Shown one piece after another: positions 15,502 through 23,824 of a stretch of DNA of 64,000 bases. The translations under genes and the position numbers were made by a program. The notes under the pieces are model-generated. The model was not told the DNA's origin. It was given only the letters and a program-made list of their open reading frames with translations, and did no database searches. This DNA comes from an uncultured Bacteroidales bacterium (lineage in GTDB: Bacteria > Bacteroidota > Bacteroidia > Bacteroidales > F082). Location: the NCBI GenBank assembly GCA_905234275.1, contig CAJOHD010000002.1:248001-312000 (forward strand), in the 5' to 3' direction. Position 1 is the stretch's first letter. Each line of letters begins with the position of its first letter.

Positions 15502-17414
15502 TTTCAATCCAGAATCTGAGCATTCATTTCACCGGTCAGGACCTCTTCACCGACATCAATTTCTTGATTCGGGAGAAGGACCGCATCGGTCTTGTCGGAA
15601 AGAACGGCGCGGGAAAAACCACGCTGATCCGCATCATTGCTGGTCTCGAACAACCTTCGCACGGAAACGTGGTGATGTCAGACGATGTCACAATCGGCTA
15701 TCTCCCGCAGGAAAAGAACATCCATTCCGAGAAGACGGTTCTTGAGGAAACGATGACGGCTTTTGAAGAGTTTCATCAGATAGAAAAGAAACTGGCTCAG
15801 CTGCAGAATGAGCTTGCGCAACGTACTGACTATGAAAGTGATAGCTATCAGAAACTCTGCGAGCGCATGAGTGCTCTCAACGAGCGGCTCACACTTATCG
15901 GCGGCCACTCTATTGAAGGTGAGGCTGAGCAGATTCTCGTGGGTCTCGGCTTCGACCATGAGGATATGCAACGCGCGATGAATGAGTTCAGCAACGGCTG
16001 GCAGATGCGCGTGGAGCTGGCAAAGATATTACTCCGCAAGCCAAAGCTGCTACTTCTCGACGAGCCGACAAACCACCTCGACATCGAGTCAATTCAATGG
16101 CTCGAAGGCTATCTGAAAAACTACTACGGCGCCATCTTCATGGTGTCGCACGACCGCGCATTCCTTGACCATATCACAATTCGAACCATCGAGATCTCGG
16201 GAGGTAAGATTTACGACTACAAATGCGCTTACACCGAGTTTGTGGAGCGTCGCGAGGAGCGTATCGACATGCAGAAGGCGGCGTTCGATAACCAACAGCG
16301 CGAGATAAAGGAGATAGAGGCGTTTATTGAGCGTTTCAGATATAAAGCTACAAAGGCGAAACAGGTGCAGTCGCGAGTGAAACAGCTCGAGAAGATGGAC
16401 ATCGTCGAGATCGACGACCGCGACAAGTCGGTGATGCACTTCAAGTTCCCACCTGCGCCGCATTCCGGCAAGGTGACGCTCGAACTCAGCCACGTGTCGA
16501 AGTCGTATGGCGAGAAAAACATCCTCAACGATATCAATCTATTGATCCCGAGAGGGGAGAAGATTGCTTTTGTGGGTCGCAATGGCGAAGGAAAATCCAC
16601 TTTGGCAAAGATAATCTGCGGTGTGCTCGACCATACCGGTGACGTGAAGCTCGGACATGAGGTTAAAATCGGCTATTACGCTCAAAATCAACAGGATATG
16701 CTCGATCCTGAGAAGACGGTGTTCGAGACTTTGGACGACGTGGCGACCGGCGATATGCGAGTGAAAGTGAAATCTTTGCTCGGTGCGTTCCTGTTCAGCG
16801 GCGAGACAATCGACAAAAAGGTGAAGGTGCTTTCAGGTGGCGAGAAAGCACGTCTCTCCTTGGCTAAGATGCTGCTTTTCCCAACGAATCTGCTGGTGCT
16901 CGACGAGCCTACCAACCACCTCGACATGCTCTCAAAAGACATCCTGAAGTCGGCATTGCTGCAGTTCGACGGCACCCTCATCGTCGTCTCCCACGACCGT
17001 GACTTCCTCCAAGGTCTGACGACGAAGGTTTATGAGTTTAAGAAGCCTCATATCAAGGAATATATCGGCGATATCTACGATTTCCTCGAAGAGAAACGCC
17101 TCAAGGAACTCGACGATTTGAATCGTAAGCAGAAGGTTCAACAGCAACAGGCACCTGTCGTCTCTCAAAATAAAATCGATTACGAGGCAAAAAAGGTGGA
17201 AGACCGTGAAAAACGTCGTGTTGAAAAAGAAATCAAGAAGCTTGAGGAGCAAATCGATGCTCTCGAGAAAGAACTCGCCACTTTAGACGAGATAATGGCA
17301 AACCCGGCATCGCACCCTGAAGTTCAAGTCGATGATAACTTCTATTGGAGTTACGGCAAAAAGAAAGAAGATCTTCAGTATTTAATCGACAAATGGGGAG
17401 AACTCGCTATCTGA
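15498..17414 (+). CDS. ABC-F family ATP-binding cassette protein (Uup/YdiF-like)
   Basis: 638 residues, two ABC domains and no membrane segment. Walker A motifs: GKNGAGKTT and GRNGEGKST. Signature motifs: FSNGWQMRVELAK (degenerate) and LSGGEKARLSLAK. Walker B: LLLDEPTNHLD and LVLDEPTNHLD. The linker between the domains is charged and helical, and a C-terminal coiled coil (about residues 555-625, rich in Lys/Glu) resembles Uup. ABC-F proteins act on ribosomes as translation factors or antibiotic protectors; the C-terminal coil also fits DNA-binding Uup. The exact role is not assignable. Starts inside the endonuclease I stop codon. Confidence 0.9.
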   Translation: MISIQNLSIHFTGQDLFTDINFLIREKDRIGLVGKNGAGKTTLIRIIAGLEQPSHGNVVMSDDVTIGYLPQEKNIHSEKTVLEETMTAFEEFHQIEKKLAQLQNELAQRTDYESDSYQKLCERMSALNERLTLIGGHSIEGEAEQILVGLGFDHEDMQRAMNEFSNGWQMRVELAKILLRKPKLLLLDEPTNHLDIESIQWLEGYLKNYYGAIFMVSHDRAFLDHITIRTIEISGGKIYDYKCAYTEFVERREERIDMQKAAFDNQQREIKEIEAFIERFRYKATKAKQVQSRVKQLEKMDIVEIDDRDKSVMHFKFPPAPHSGKVTLELSHVSKSYGEKNILNDINLLIPRGEKIAFVGRNGEGKSTLAKIICGVLDHTGDVKLGHEVKIGYYAQNQQDMLDPEKTVFETLDDVATGDMRVKVKSLLGAFLFSGETIDKKVKVLSGGEKARLSLAKMLLFPTNLLVLDEPTNHLDMLSKDILKSALLQFDGTLIVVSHDRDFLQGLTTKVYEFKKPHIKEYIGDIYDFLEEKRLKELDDLNRKQKVQQQQAPVVSQNKIDYEAKKVEDREKRRVEKEIKKLEEQIDALEKELATLDEIMANPASHPEVQVDDNFYWSYGKKKEDLQYLIDKWGELAI

Positions 17415-17415
17415 T

Positions 17416-17537
17416 GTCATTTCGACCGAAGTGTAATGAAATGGAACGTAGTGGAGAAATCCTTGTTTGCCGAAATTATTCGGTTGTACACGCTAATCAA
17501 GGATTTCTCGACTACACTTCGTTTCGCTCGAAATGAC
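17416..17537. repeat. Family B repeat, full inverted copy
   Basis: The left arm begins GTCATTTCGACCGAAGTGTA and the right arm ends TCGCTCGAAATGAC. GGAGAAATCCTTG and CAAGGATTTCTCG pair further in, around a ~35-base centre. It separates the ABC-F gene from the convergent acyltransferase, whose last codons and stop are encoded by the right arm. Confidence 0.85.
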
Positions 17538-18681
17538 AACCGAGTTTGTTTTCAACTGGAATCGCATAAATCCCCAGTAAAATCTCCGTAAATCGTGGCT
17601 CTGCCTCGCTGCCGAGCTCTTCATAAAGCTTCGAGAAAATCTTATCGCAATATGCCTTGAAGACGTCTTTGTCTTCTTGAGTGTAATTCTTTTTAAACGT
17701 GGAAGTGCCTGACAGCCAATCGTATGCGATATAATTGTTAGGATACAAACGATAGTTTGCATAAATCCTTTCGTCAATCATGTCGGAGACAGCCTTGACA
17801 ATCTCATGCTTGTCGGCCCCTTCATACTGCTTCAAATCGTCGTAAGTGATTGTAGGACAGATGGCTATGTTCATCGTACCTTTTTTCTTTCTGATGCCCG
17901 ACACTATGCTGTCCATGTCTTCCATCGGCTTTTTCACATAAACTCCGTCACGTTCTTTGAGATAGCTCTCGCGTGCCTTCATCATGGTGCAAGGCTCGTA
18001 TTCGTATGATGTCGCAATAGGCGTGATGTTAAGTTCCACAAGGTTTGGCACGAGGTGTGCCCTGTCGCCCGACATCATAAACATGCTTATCAAGCCATGG
18101 TCTGTTTTGTCGTTTCCGTCCTTCGTTCTTCCGTTGCGCTGCGCAATCCACACCGATTTGTTTTCTCTGATGAGAAATCTAATATAATCTGAAAGATGTT
18201 GCGAATTTTGGGCTAACTCCCTGACATTCTGCGATCTTTCAACCTTAAACATCTTGTTGCTCTTGCCGAAAACGTCTATGGTCTTGTTCAAAATCAGATT
18301 GCTTCCGTAAGCGATGTTACAGGTTTTCAAGCCGTTTTCCAGCATATACATCTGAAGGATGAACGCGTCGAGGGTAATGTCGCGGTGGTTGCCGGTAAAC
18401 AGATATGGTTTATTTTTATCAAGAGTATTAAATCCTTGTGTATCAACGCCTTTCATTGTCGTTGATGTTATCAGCTTGACGAAACGTGTCATCATGATAC
18501 GCTGAAATTCATCGGTAGTCTTGATGCTTTTCAACAGATCTTTTATTTCATTGTCTGATTTGCCGGGAAGCACAAGTCTGGCTAATGAAAGCGACGTCTC
18601 ATCATTGATGAAGTAGTCCATTGCCGCTGGAATCTCTTCATCTGTATATGATCTAATATCTTCGAATTGCTCTAGTGTCAT
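17512..18681 (-). CDS. Glycerol-acyltransferase-like membrane-associated acyltransferase
   Basis: 389 residues. The acyltransferase block I motif is present as GNHRDITLDAF (H-x4-D form; NHR-D-x3-D). Downstream features resemble PlsC/PlsB-type enzymes: a WIAQRNGRTKDG stretch and a later FMMSGDRAHLVP segment. Expected to transfer acyl groups to a glycerol phosphate or related lipid precursor at the inner membrane; the substrate is unknown. ATG at 18681, 7 bases after the sppA stop, is preferred over a TTG at 18699 that overlaps it. The last residues (CHFERNEV) and the stop are encoded by a family B repeat, so the original C-terminus has probably been replaced or extended. Confidence 0.75.
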   Translation of the reverse strand: MTLEQFEDIRSYTDEEIPAAMDYFINDETSLSLARLVLPGKSDNEIKDLLKSIKTTDEFQRIMMTRFVKLITSTTMKGVDTQGFNTLDKNKPYLFTGNHRDITLDAFILQMYMLENGLKTCNIAYGSNLILNKTIDVFGKSNKMFKVERSQNVRELAQNSQHLSDYIRFLIRENKSVWIAQRNGRTKDGNDKTDHGLISMFMMSGDRAHLVPNLVELNITPIATSYEYEPCTMMKARESYLKERDGVYVKKPMEDMDSIVSGIRKKKGTMNIAICPTITYDDLKQYEGADKHEIVKAVSDMIDERIYANYRLYPNNYIAYDWLSGTSTFKKNYTQEDKDVFKAYCDKIFSKLYEELGSEAEPRFTEILLGIYAIPVENKLGCHFERNEV

Positions 18682-18688
18682 TTTATTT

Positions 18689-20452
18689 TTATTCCACAAT
18701 CATAAATGGCATCAAAGCCTGGATGCCGTCGAGTCTTGAGATGTTTTCCACTGTCTCAAGATATGTGTAATTCTTTCCTAATTTGTTCTTAATCAATGAT
18801 TTGGTGTATGGCTCAGGGATGCTGCCGCTCATAAACATGTCCATTATATCCATCTGTTTCGGATAATCTTTGATCGAATAATCCGTCAGATTGGCTTTGT
18901 GCGCTGCGTATTCGATGGCTTTGTCGAGGCCTCCGAGTTCATCGACGAGACCGAGTTCCAAAGCGTCGGCTCCGGCCCACACTCTTCCTTGTCCGATTGA
19001 GTCGACGTAACTCTGGCGTAATCCGCGTGTGCGCGCCACCAATGCCGTGAAGTCGTTGTAAGTGTTGCCGACATATTTCTGCAACATTGCCTTTTGGTAA
19101 TCGGTAAGAGGCTCGGTGATGCTGCCGAAATCAGCGTTTTTATTGGTTTTCACCACGTCGAATGTCAGTCCGACTTTCTCGTTGAGGAACTTCTTTGCGT
19201 TAGGGAATGTGCCGAAAACGCCAATAGAACCTGTCAAAGTGGTCGGGTCAGCGAAGATGTAGTCGCCTTCCGTTGAAATCCAGTAGCCTCCTGATGCCGC
19301 ATAGCTTCCCATCGAGATGATGAATGGCTTCTCGGCTTTTGCCAGCTCCACTTCGCGACGAATCACTTCAGATGCCAAAGCGCTGCCACCAGGTGAGTTG
19401 ACGCGCATCACGATGGCTTTCACCTTTCTGTTTTCGCGGGCCTCGCGGATGGCTTTCGACAAAGTGATTGAGCCGATGGTCTCATCATCGCCTTCGCCGT
19501 CGAAAATCTGTCCGTTAGCATAGATGACAGCGATTTTATTAGCTTTAGCCTTAGGCTGTGGGCGTACGCTGGCATACTGCGCATTGTTCAAAATATTGAT
19601 TTTTCCAGTCTTTGAAATGCCTGCCAGGTCTTTGATTCTGGCGATAATCTCGTCTCTGTATGCCAAGCCGTCAACAAAACCCTCTTCAAGTGCCACCTTA
19701 GCATCGAAAGTCAATTCTAAATTATCAGCTAACTCATTGATTTTCTGTGCATCGATGTTTCTTGCAACGCTGATGTCGCTCACAACTTTCGACCACATTG
19801 TGTTGAGCAGTTTCGTCATCTGTTCGCGGTTCGCGGCACTCATTTTATCAAGGAAATAAGGCTCGACAGCGCTCTTGAACTTGTTGTTCGGACCCCTGAT
19901 AATCTGCATCTCGATGTCAAGTTTGTCCAAGAGATGCTTGTAAAACATTATCTGTGAAGCCATTCCGTGGATATCGAGCATTCCGTCGGGGTTGAGATAA
20001 ATCTCATCGCCTGCTGTCGCGAGATAATAGGCGTTTTGAGCCATCGTCTCCGAGTAAGTTATCACAAACTTCCCTGATTCTCTGAAACTTATGATATGTT
20101 TTCTCAGTTCTTCCAGATTGGCTGTTGAGGTGCCTACTGTCGACAGTTCGAGGAAAATACCGCTGATGTTAGGGTCGTTTTTGGCAAAATCTATATTTGC
20201 AATGATGTCGTTCAAGCCTGAATAATCGCCTTCCAAGTCACGTAAGTTCATCAACGTCGTAGTGATGTTGTCCTGTGTCGTTCTTTCCGGAATATCATAA
20301 TTCAAGTTCATGTAAAGCACTGTTTTAGGCTTCACACTGACACTGTCGCTGGTGCTTGAGCCGACCACCCATATCATGATAATCAGTGCAATTATTAGCA
20401 TCAAGGCTGATCCCAAGCACGATGCAAACATAAATTTAAAGAACTGTTTCAT
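18689..20452 (-). CDS. sppA: Signal peptide peptidase SppA, 67K type
   Basis: 587 residues, the length of the double-domain SppA. An N-terminal membrane anchor spans residues ~14-31. The catalytic dyad of the family is visible: Lys193 in KFKSAVEPY of the first domain and Ser383 in MGSYAASGGYWIS of the second. Expected to degrade leftover signal peptides at the periplasmic face of the inner membrane. First gene of a two-gene leftward unit with the acyltransferase; the promoter box (TATCTTTG, minus strand) lies at 20469-20476. Confidence 0.93.
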   Translation of the reverse strand: MKQFFKFMFASCLGSALMLIIALIIMIWVVGSSTSDSVSVKPKTVLYMNLNYDIPERTTQDNITTTLMNLRDLEGDYSGLNDIIANIDFAKNDPNISGIFLELSTVGTSTANLEELRKHIISFRESGKFVITYSETMAQNAYYLATAGDEIYLNPDGMLDIHGMASQIMFYKHLLDKLDIEMQIIRGPNNKFKSAVEPYFLDKMSAANREQMTKLLNTMWSKVVSDISVARNIDAQKINELADNLELTFDAKVALEEGFVDGLAYRDEIIARIKDLAGISKTGKINILNNAQYASVRPQPKAKANKIAVIYANGQIFDGEGDDETIGSITLSKAIREARENRKVKAIVMRVNSPGGSALASEVIRREVELAKAEKPFIISMGSYAASGGYWISTEGDYIFADPTTLTGSIGVFGTFPNAKKFLNEKVGLTFDVVKTNKNADFGSITEPLTDYQKAMLQKYVGNTYNDFTALVARTRGLRQSYVDSIGQGRVWAGADALELGLVDELGGLDKAIEYAAHKANLTDYSIKDYPKQMDIMDMFMSGSIPEPYTKSLIKNKLGKNYTYLETVENISRLDGIQALMPFMIVE

Positions 20453-20468
20453 TGTTTAAAATTTTTTT

Positions 20469-20497
20469 CAAAGATACGATTTCTTTCATTATATTTG
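20469..20497. promoter_or_regulatory. Divergent -7 boxes of sppA and folK
   Basis: TATCTTTG on the minus strand at 20469-20476 (sppA) and TATATTTG on the plus strand at 20490-20497 (folK). The boxes are only 13 bases apart, so the two polymerases would compete for overlapping DNA. Confidence 0.5.
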
Positions 20498-20522
20498 CAT
20501 TTTGTAAGGCAAAATTTTTTTC

Positions 20523-21023
20523 ATGGCTTCGGAATCGGTTTTCGTTTTGTTAGGCTCGAATCTCGGTCATCGTGAACTCCTTGTAAGTCAGGCGTGTAGA
20601 ATGATAGGAGAGAGGTGTGGCAAGATTGTCGCCAAATCTGGTCTGTATGAATCGGAACCGTGGGGTTTTAAGGCGGAGCATTGGTTCTTGAATCAGGTGA
20701 TAAAGATAGAAACGTCGTTGTCGCCCGATGAGCTGATGCAGTCGCTGCTCGCCATTGAGAAGGAGCTGGGTCGTGACCGTAGCACGCCTCATGAAGGTTA
20801 TGTGTCGCGTCCGATGGACCTCGACATCCTTTATTTTGGCGACAAAATGATTGATACGCAACTGGTTACAGCACCGCATCCACGCCTTCATCAACGTCGG
20901 TTTACTCTGTTACCGCTTTGTGATGTCGCCCCTGATTTTGTGCATCCGACCTTGAAAAAAACTAACCTGCAGCTTCTTGACGAATGTCAGGATACCGGAG
21001 TTGTAAAAATAAAAGCGTTATGA
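20523..21023 (+). CDS. folK: 2-amino-4-hydroxy-6-hydroxymethyldihydropteridine pyrophosphokinase
   Basis: 166 residues, standard length. HPPK hallmarks: LLGSNLGHR near the N-terminus, LYESEPWGF, FLNQV, and the signature RPMDLDILYFGD with the metal-binding aspartates, then HPRLHQRRFTLLPL. Catalyses pyrophosphate transfer from ATP to the pterin in folate synthesis, in the cytoplasm. Overlaps the next gene by four bases (ATGA). Confidence 0.95.
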   Translation: MASESVFVLLGSNLGHRELLVSQACRMIGERCGKIVAKSGLYESEPWGFKAEHWFLNQVIKIETSLSPDELMQSLLAIEKELGRDRSTPHEGYVSRPMDLDILYFGDKMIDTQLVTAPHPRLHQRRFTLLPLCDVAPDFVHPTLKKTNLQLLDECQDTGVVKIKAL

Positions 21024-21658
21024 GATATAATTACGTGGCAATTGAAGGTACGATGGGCGCTGGCAAGACGACGTTGTCAACGATGATGTCCCGCGATTTC
21101 AACGGAAAGCTCATCCTTGAGGAGTTTGAGCCCGACAAGAACCCGTTTCTCGCCAAGTTTTACGAGAACCCCGACAAATATGCCTTCCAGGTGGAGATGA
21201 CCTTCCTTGCGCTGCGTTTTCAGCAGCTGAAGGACAAGCTCGGCAACCTCGACCTCTTCCACGATTTCATCATATCGGATTATTACGTCGCGAAGTCGCT
21301 TATCTTCTCGCGCGAGAACCTGCAACCTGATGAATACGACCTGTTTTCAAGGTTTTTCAATATCATTTTCTCAAACATCCCGAAGCCTGAGCTGATGGTG
21401 TATCTATATCTTGATGTGAAACATCTGCAATATAACATTCATAAGCGTGGCAGGGATTATGAGCAGAAAATTGAAGATTCATACCTTGAGCATCTTCAGC
21501 AAGGTTATTTCGATTTCATCAAGCAACAGAGCGATATGCGCATTTTGGTTTTGGATACCAACAACATTGATTTTGTTGCTAATAGAAAAGATTACGAGAG
21601 AGTGGTGGAGGCTATCAACCAGCCTTACGATGTCGGAATTCATCGATTAGTATTATAA
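21020..21658 (+). CDS. Deoxynucleoside kinase family protein
   Basis: 212 residues. P-loop GTMGAGKTTLS at the N-terminus, then EEFEPDKNPFL and the helix FQVEMTFLALRFQQ that carries substrate contacts in the dNK/dGK family, and a DYYVAKS segment of the usual DR-type region. Phosphorylates deoxynucleosides in salvage; the base preference is not evident. Start ATG at 21020 overlaps the folK stop, so the pair is translationally coupled. A strong terminator begins at the stop codon. Confidence 0.88.
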   Translation: MRYNYVAIEGTMGAGKTTLSTMMSRDFNGKLILEEFEPDKNPFLAKFYENPDKYAFQVEMTFLALRFQQLKDKLGNLDLFHDFIISDYYVAKSLIFSRENLQPDEYDLFSRFFNIIFSNIPKPELMVYLYLDVKHLQYNIHKRGRDYEQKIEDSYLEHLQQGYFDFIKQQSDMRILVLDTNNIDFVANRKDYERVVEAINQPYDVGIHRLVL

Positions 21659-21688
21659 AAAAAGCCTCCGAATTTCGGAGGCTTTTTT
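21657..21688 (+). terminator. Rho-independent terminator after folK-dNK
   Basis: GC-rich stem GCCTCCGAA / TTCGGAGGC flanked by A7 and T7, so it could act in both directions between the convergent dNK and OmpA genes. Confidence 0.9.
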
Positions 21689-21706
21689 TATACCTTTAAC
21701 CTAGGA

Positions 21707-23041
21707 TTACTTGTTGATGTAAACCTGAGTTCTTCTGAGGCTGTTCAGAAGGTTGTTGAGCTCAGGATATTTAGCTTTCATCTGGTTCAAAGCAGCTGTT
21801 GGATCATCAGCGTTTTTGATGTTCTCAGCGATTTCAGCTTTCTTTGCGATGTTTGACTCATCGAGAGCTTTGAAGAAACCGTCCCAGTCTGAACCCATGC
21901 CTTTTGCATCGAATTTGATGCCTTCAGCTTTGTCGCCGAGTTCTTTCTGGATGTAGTCAGCTGTAGCTTTTGCACGGTTTTCTGAGAGTGTCTGGTTCTG
22001 ATCGTCGTTACCCTCTGGTGAAGCGTAGCCGATGGTCTTGATTGTGTGTATCTCTCTACCTGCTTCCATCTCGTCGCTGACTTCTTTCACCTGGTCTTTG
22101 TTAGCTTTTGTATTTTCAACTTCTGCTTTACCGACTTTGAATGTGAGGTGAATGTCTTTCTCTTCGAAGTATCTCTCGAGAGCTTCTGCGTCGTCAGCTT
22201 CGTCCTGTGCTGGAGCTGCTGCCTGTGCTGGAGCTGGCTGATAGTCTTTCAATGCCTCTTCAACAGCGTCTTTCACAGCCTGCTGGATAGCGTCTTTGCA
22301 TGCTTCGCAGTCAAGAACTGCTGGCTCTGCTGCTGCAACTGGTTCTTCAGCTGGCTTGTTAGCTTTTCTGAATTTGTATCTGAGACCGAAGTTTCCTGTT
22401 GAGACCCAATCTTTGTGGTCGCCGTGAGGAACTGCATCCAACTTATCTGTGTCAATGTAAGTTGTTGTGAGGTCGAAGTAGAGAGCTACTTTTGGAGAAA
22501 GGTTGCACTCAATTTCAAGACCCATAGGGATTTCCATAGCGATCTTTCTGCCGCCGAAACCTTTACCTTCTTCTGTTGCCCATGTTCCGAGGTAGCCATA
22601 GTAAGCGTTACCTGTTCTTGCCTGGAACTGCATCTGGCCGATACCTACGTGAGGTTTAATAGCCAATGTTCTGCCTTCTTTGTATTTGAAGAGGTTGAGG
22701 AGGTCAATTGACATATTCAAGTCGTATGAAACATAGCTGACCATGTCTGTTGTGAAGAAACCTTCGCTTGTTGCTGAAAGAGTACCGAGACCGATCTTTC
22801 CGTAAGCTGTCAAGCATTTAGCAAATGCATAACCACCACCGAGGTGACCGTTGAATCTCATTCTGTTGAATTTGAGATTTCCGTTGTCGCCAACGAGGAA
22901 TGCACCACCGGCATCAGCGTCGATATACCAGTAATTAGTTTTGGCTTTCTTCTGGGTGTCATTGTTTTCCTGACCGAAGAATGTCATTGGGATGATTGCT
23001 AAAACGATGAATAGCAATGATTTGAAAGTAATTTTACTCAT
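21707..23041 (-). CDS. OmpA-family outer-membrane protein
   Basis: 444 residues. Signal peptide at residues 1-23 (MTFFGQ). An N-terminal eight-strand-type barrel (about 35-235) is followed by a linker with acidic and Ala/Pro-rich segments (about 235-290, CEACKDAIQQAVKDAVEEAL and PAPAQAAAP). A C-terminal OmpA domain (about 290-430) contains TIGYASPEGNDDQNQTLSENRAK, the peptidoglycan-binding motif region. Likely an abundant structural outer-membrane protein linking to peptidoglycan. Codon use is strongly biased (a well-expressed look). Promoter box TAATTTTG on the minus strand at 23089-23096. Confidence 0.92.
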   Translation of the reverse strand: MSKITFKSLLFIVLAIIPMTFFGQENNDTQKKAKTNYWYIDADAGGAFLVGDNGNLKFNRMRFNGHLGGGYAFAKCLTAYGKIGLGTLSATSEGFFTTDMVSYVSYDLNMSIDLLNLFKYKEGRTLAIKPHVGIGQMQFQARTGNAYYGYLGTWATEEGKGFGGRKIAMEIPMGLEIECNLSPKVALYFDLTTTYIDTDKLDAVPHGDHKDWVSTGNFGLRYKFRKANKPAEEPVAAAEPAVLDCEACKDAIQQAVKDAVEEALKDYQPAPAQAAAPAQDEADDAEALERYFEEKDIHLTFKVGKAEVENTKANKDQVKEVSDEMEAGREIHTIKTIGYASPEGNDDQNQTLSENRAKATADYIQKELGDKAEGIKFDAKGMGSDWDGFFKALDESNIAKKAEIAENIKNADDPTAALNQMKAKYPELNNLLNSLRRTQVYINK

Positions 23042-23088
23042 AATTATTAATTTTTTAAAACTTAATTTTGTCCTTATATTTCAAGCTA

Positions 23089-23096
23089 CAAAATTA
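23089..23096 (-). promoter_or_regulatory. -7 box of the OmpA-like gene
   Basis: TAATTTTG on the minus strand, about 48 bases before the ATG. Confidence 0.45.
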
Positions 23097-23182
23097 GACA
23101 AAAATTCAATAGGGTCACAAAAAAAAGCAAAAAAAAGCAAAAAAAACGCCGTAGATTTGTAATCAATTGATAATCAATCTGT

Positions 23183-23713
23183 TTAGATAAGGTTTTTCAA
23201 GTCATTAAACAGATGATACATCACAATACCGCCTGATACTGATACATTTAGCGAATGTTTTGTGCCTTTTTGCGGTATTTCTATCGCTTGTTCGCAATAT
23301 TTTAGCGCCTCATCGTCGACCCCATCCACTTCATTACCAAATATATAGGCTGATTTTTCCGGGGTTGAAAAATCATTCAGCATGATGCTGCCTTCGACCT
23401 GCTCGACGGCGAAAATCCTGTAGCCCGACGATTGCAAATCTTTGCATGCTTCAGCTGTGGTTTCGAAATATTTCCAATCGACGCTTTCGTCAGCACCTAA
23501 AGCAGTTTTGTGAATCTCGCGATGTGGCGGACGGGCTGTTATTCCGCAAAGATAAATCGCCTTGATGCGGAAAGCGTCGGCGGTTCTGAAAAACGATCCG
23601 ACATTCTCCATCGAACGCACGTTATCAAGCACTATTATGACAGGCAACTTTGTAACGTTGTGATAATCAGTTACATTTAGACGATTTAACTCGGGCATTG
23701 TCAGCTTTCGCAT
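23183..23713 (-). CDS. TrmH/SpoU-family RNA 2'-O-methyltransferase
   Basis: 176 residues. SPOUT motifs 1-3: LDNVRSMENVGSFFRTADA (motif 1 with the catalytic-site Asn and Arg), YIFGNEVDGVDDEAL (motif 2), and IPQKGTKHSLNVSVSGGIVMYH (motif 3). These SAM-dependent enzymes methylate ribose in tRNA or rRNA; the target cannot be fixed from sequence, and a short version like this without an extra RNA-binding domain fits TrmL- or TrmH-like roles. Divergent from mutS. Confidence 0.88.
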   Translation of the reverse strand: MRKLTMPELNRLNVTDYHNVTKLPVIIVLDNVRSMENVGSFFRTADAFRIKAIYLCGITARPPHREIHKTALGADESVDWKYFETTAEACKDLQSSGYRIFAVEQVEGSIMLNDFSTPEKSAYIFGNEVDGVDDEALKYCEQAIEIPQKGTKHSLNVSVSGGIVMYHLFNDLKNLI

Positions 23714-23729
23714 TGTTGAAAAATTTTTG

Positions 23730-23780
23730 CAAAAATAGTGAAAAAATCGGATGAAGTTTCAAGAAAAAAGTGTATTTTTG
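23730..23780. promoter_or_regulatory. Divergent -7 boxes of the SpoU gene and mutS
   Basis: TATTTTTG on the minus strand at 23730-23737 (SpoU methyltransferase) and TATTTTTG on the plus strand at 23773-23780 (mutS, 45 bases before its ATG). Confidence 0.5.
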
Positions 23781-23824
23781 TGCATTATTAGCATCAATAA
23801 CTTCAATTTAATCTTCAGTAAAAG

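Noticed and set aside
17345..17536. Rightward 63-codon ORF crossing the ABC-F gene end into the repeat
   Set aside because: It consists of out-of-frame ABC-F codons plus translated repeat; no start context.
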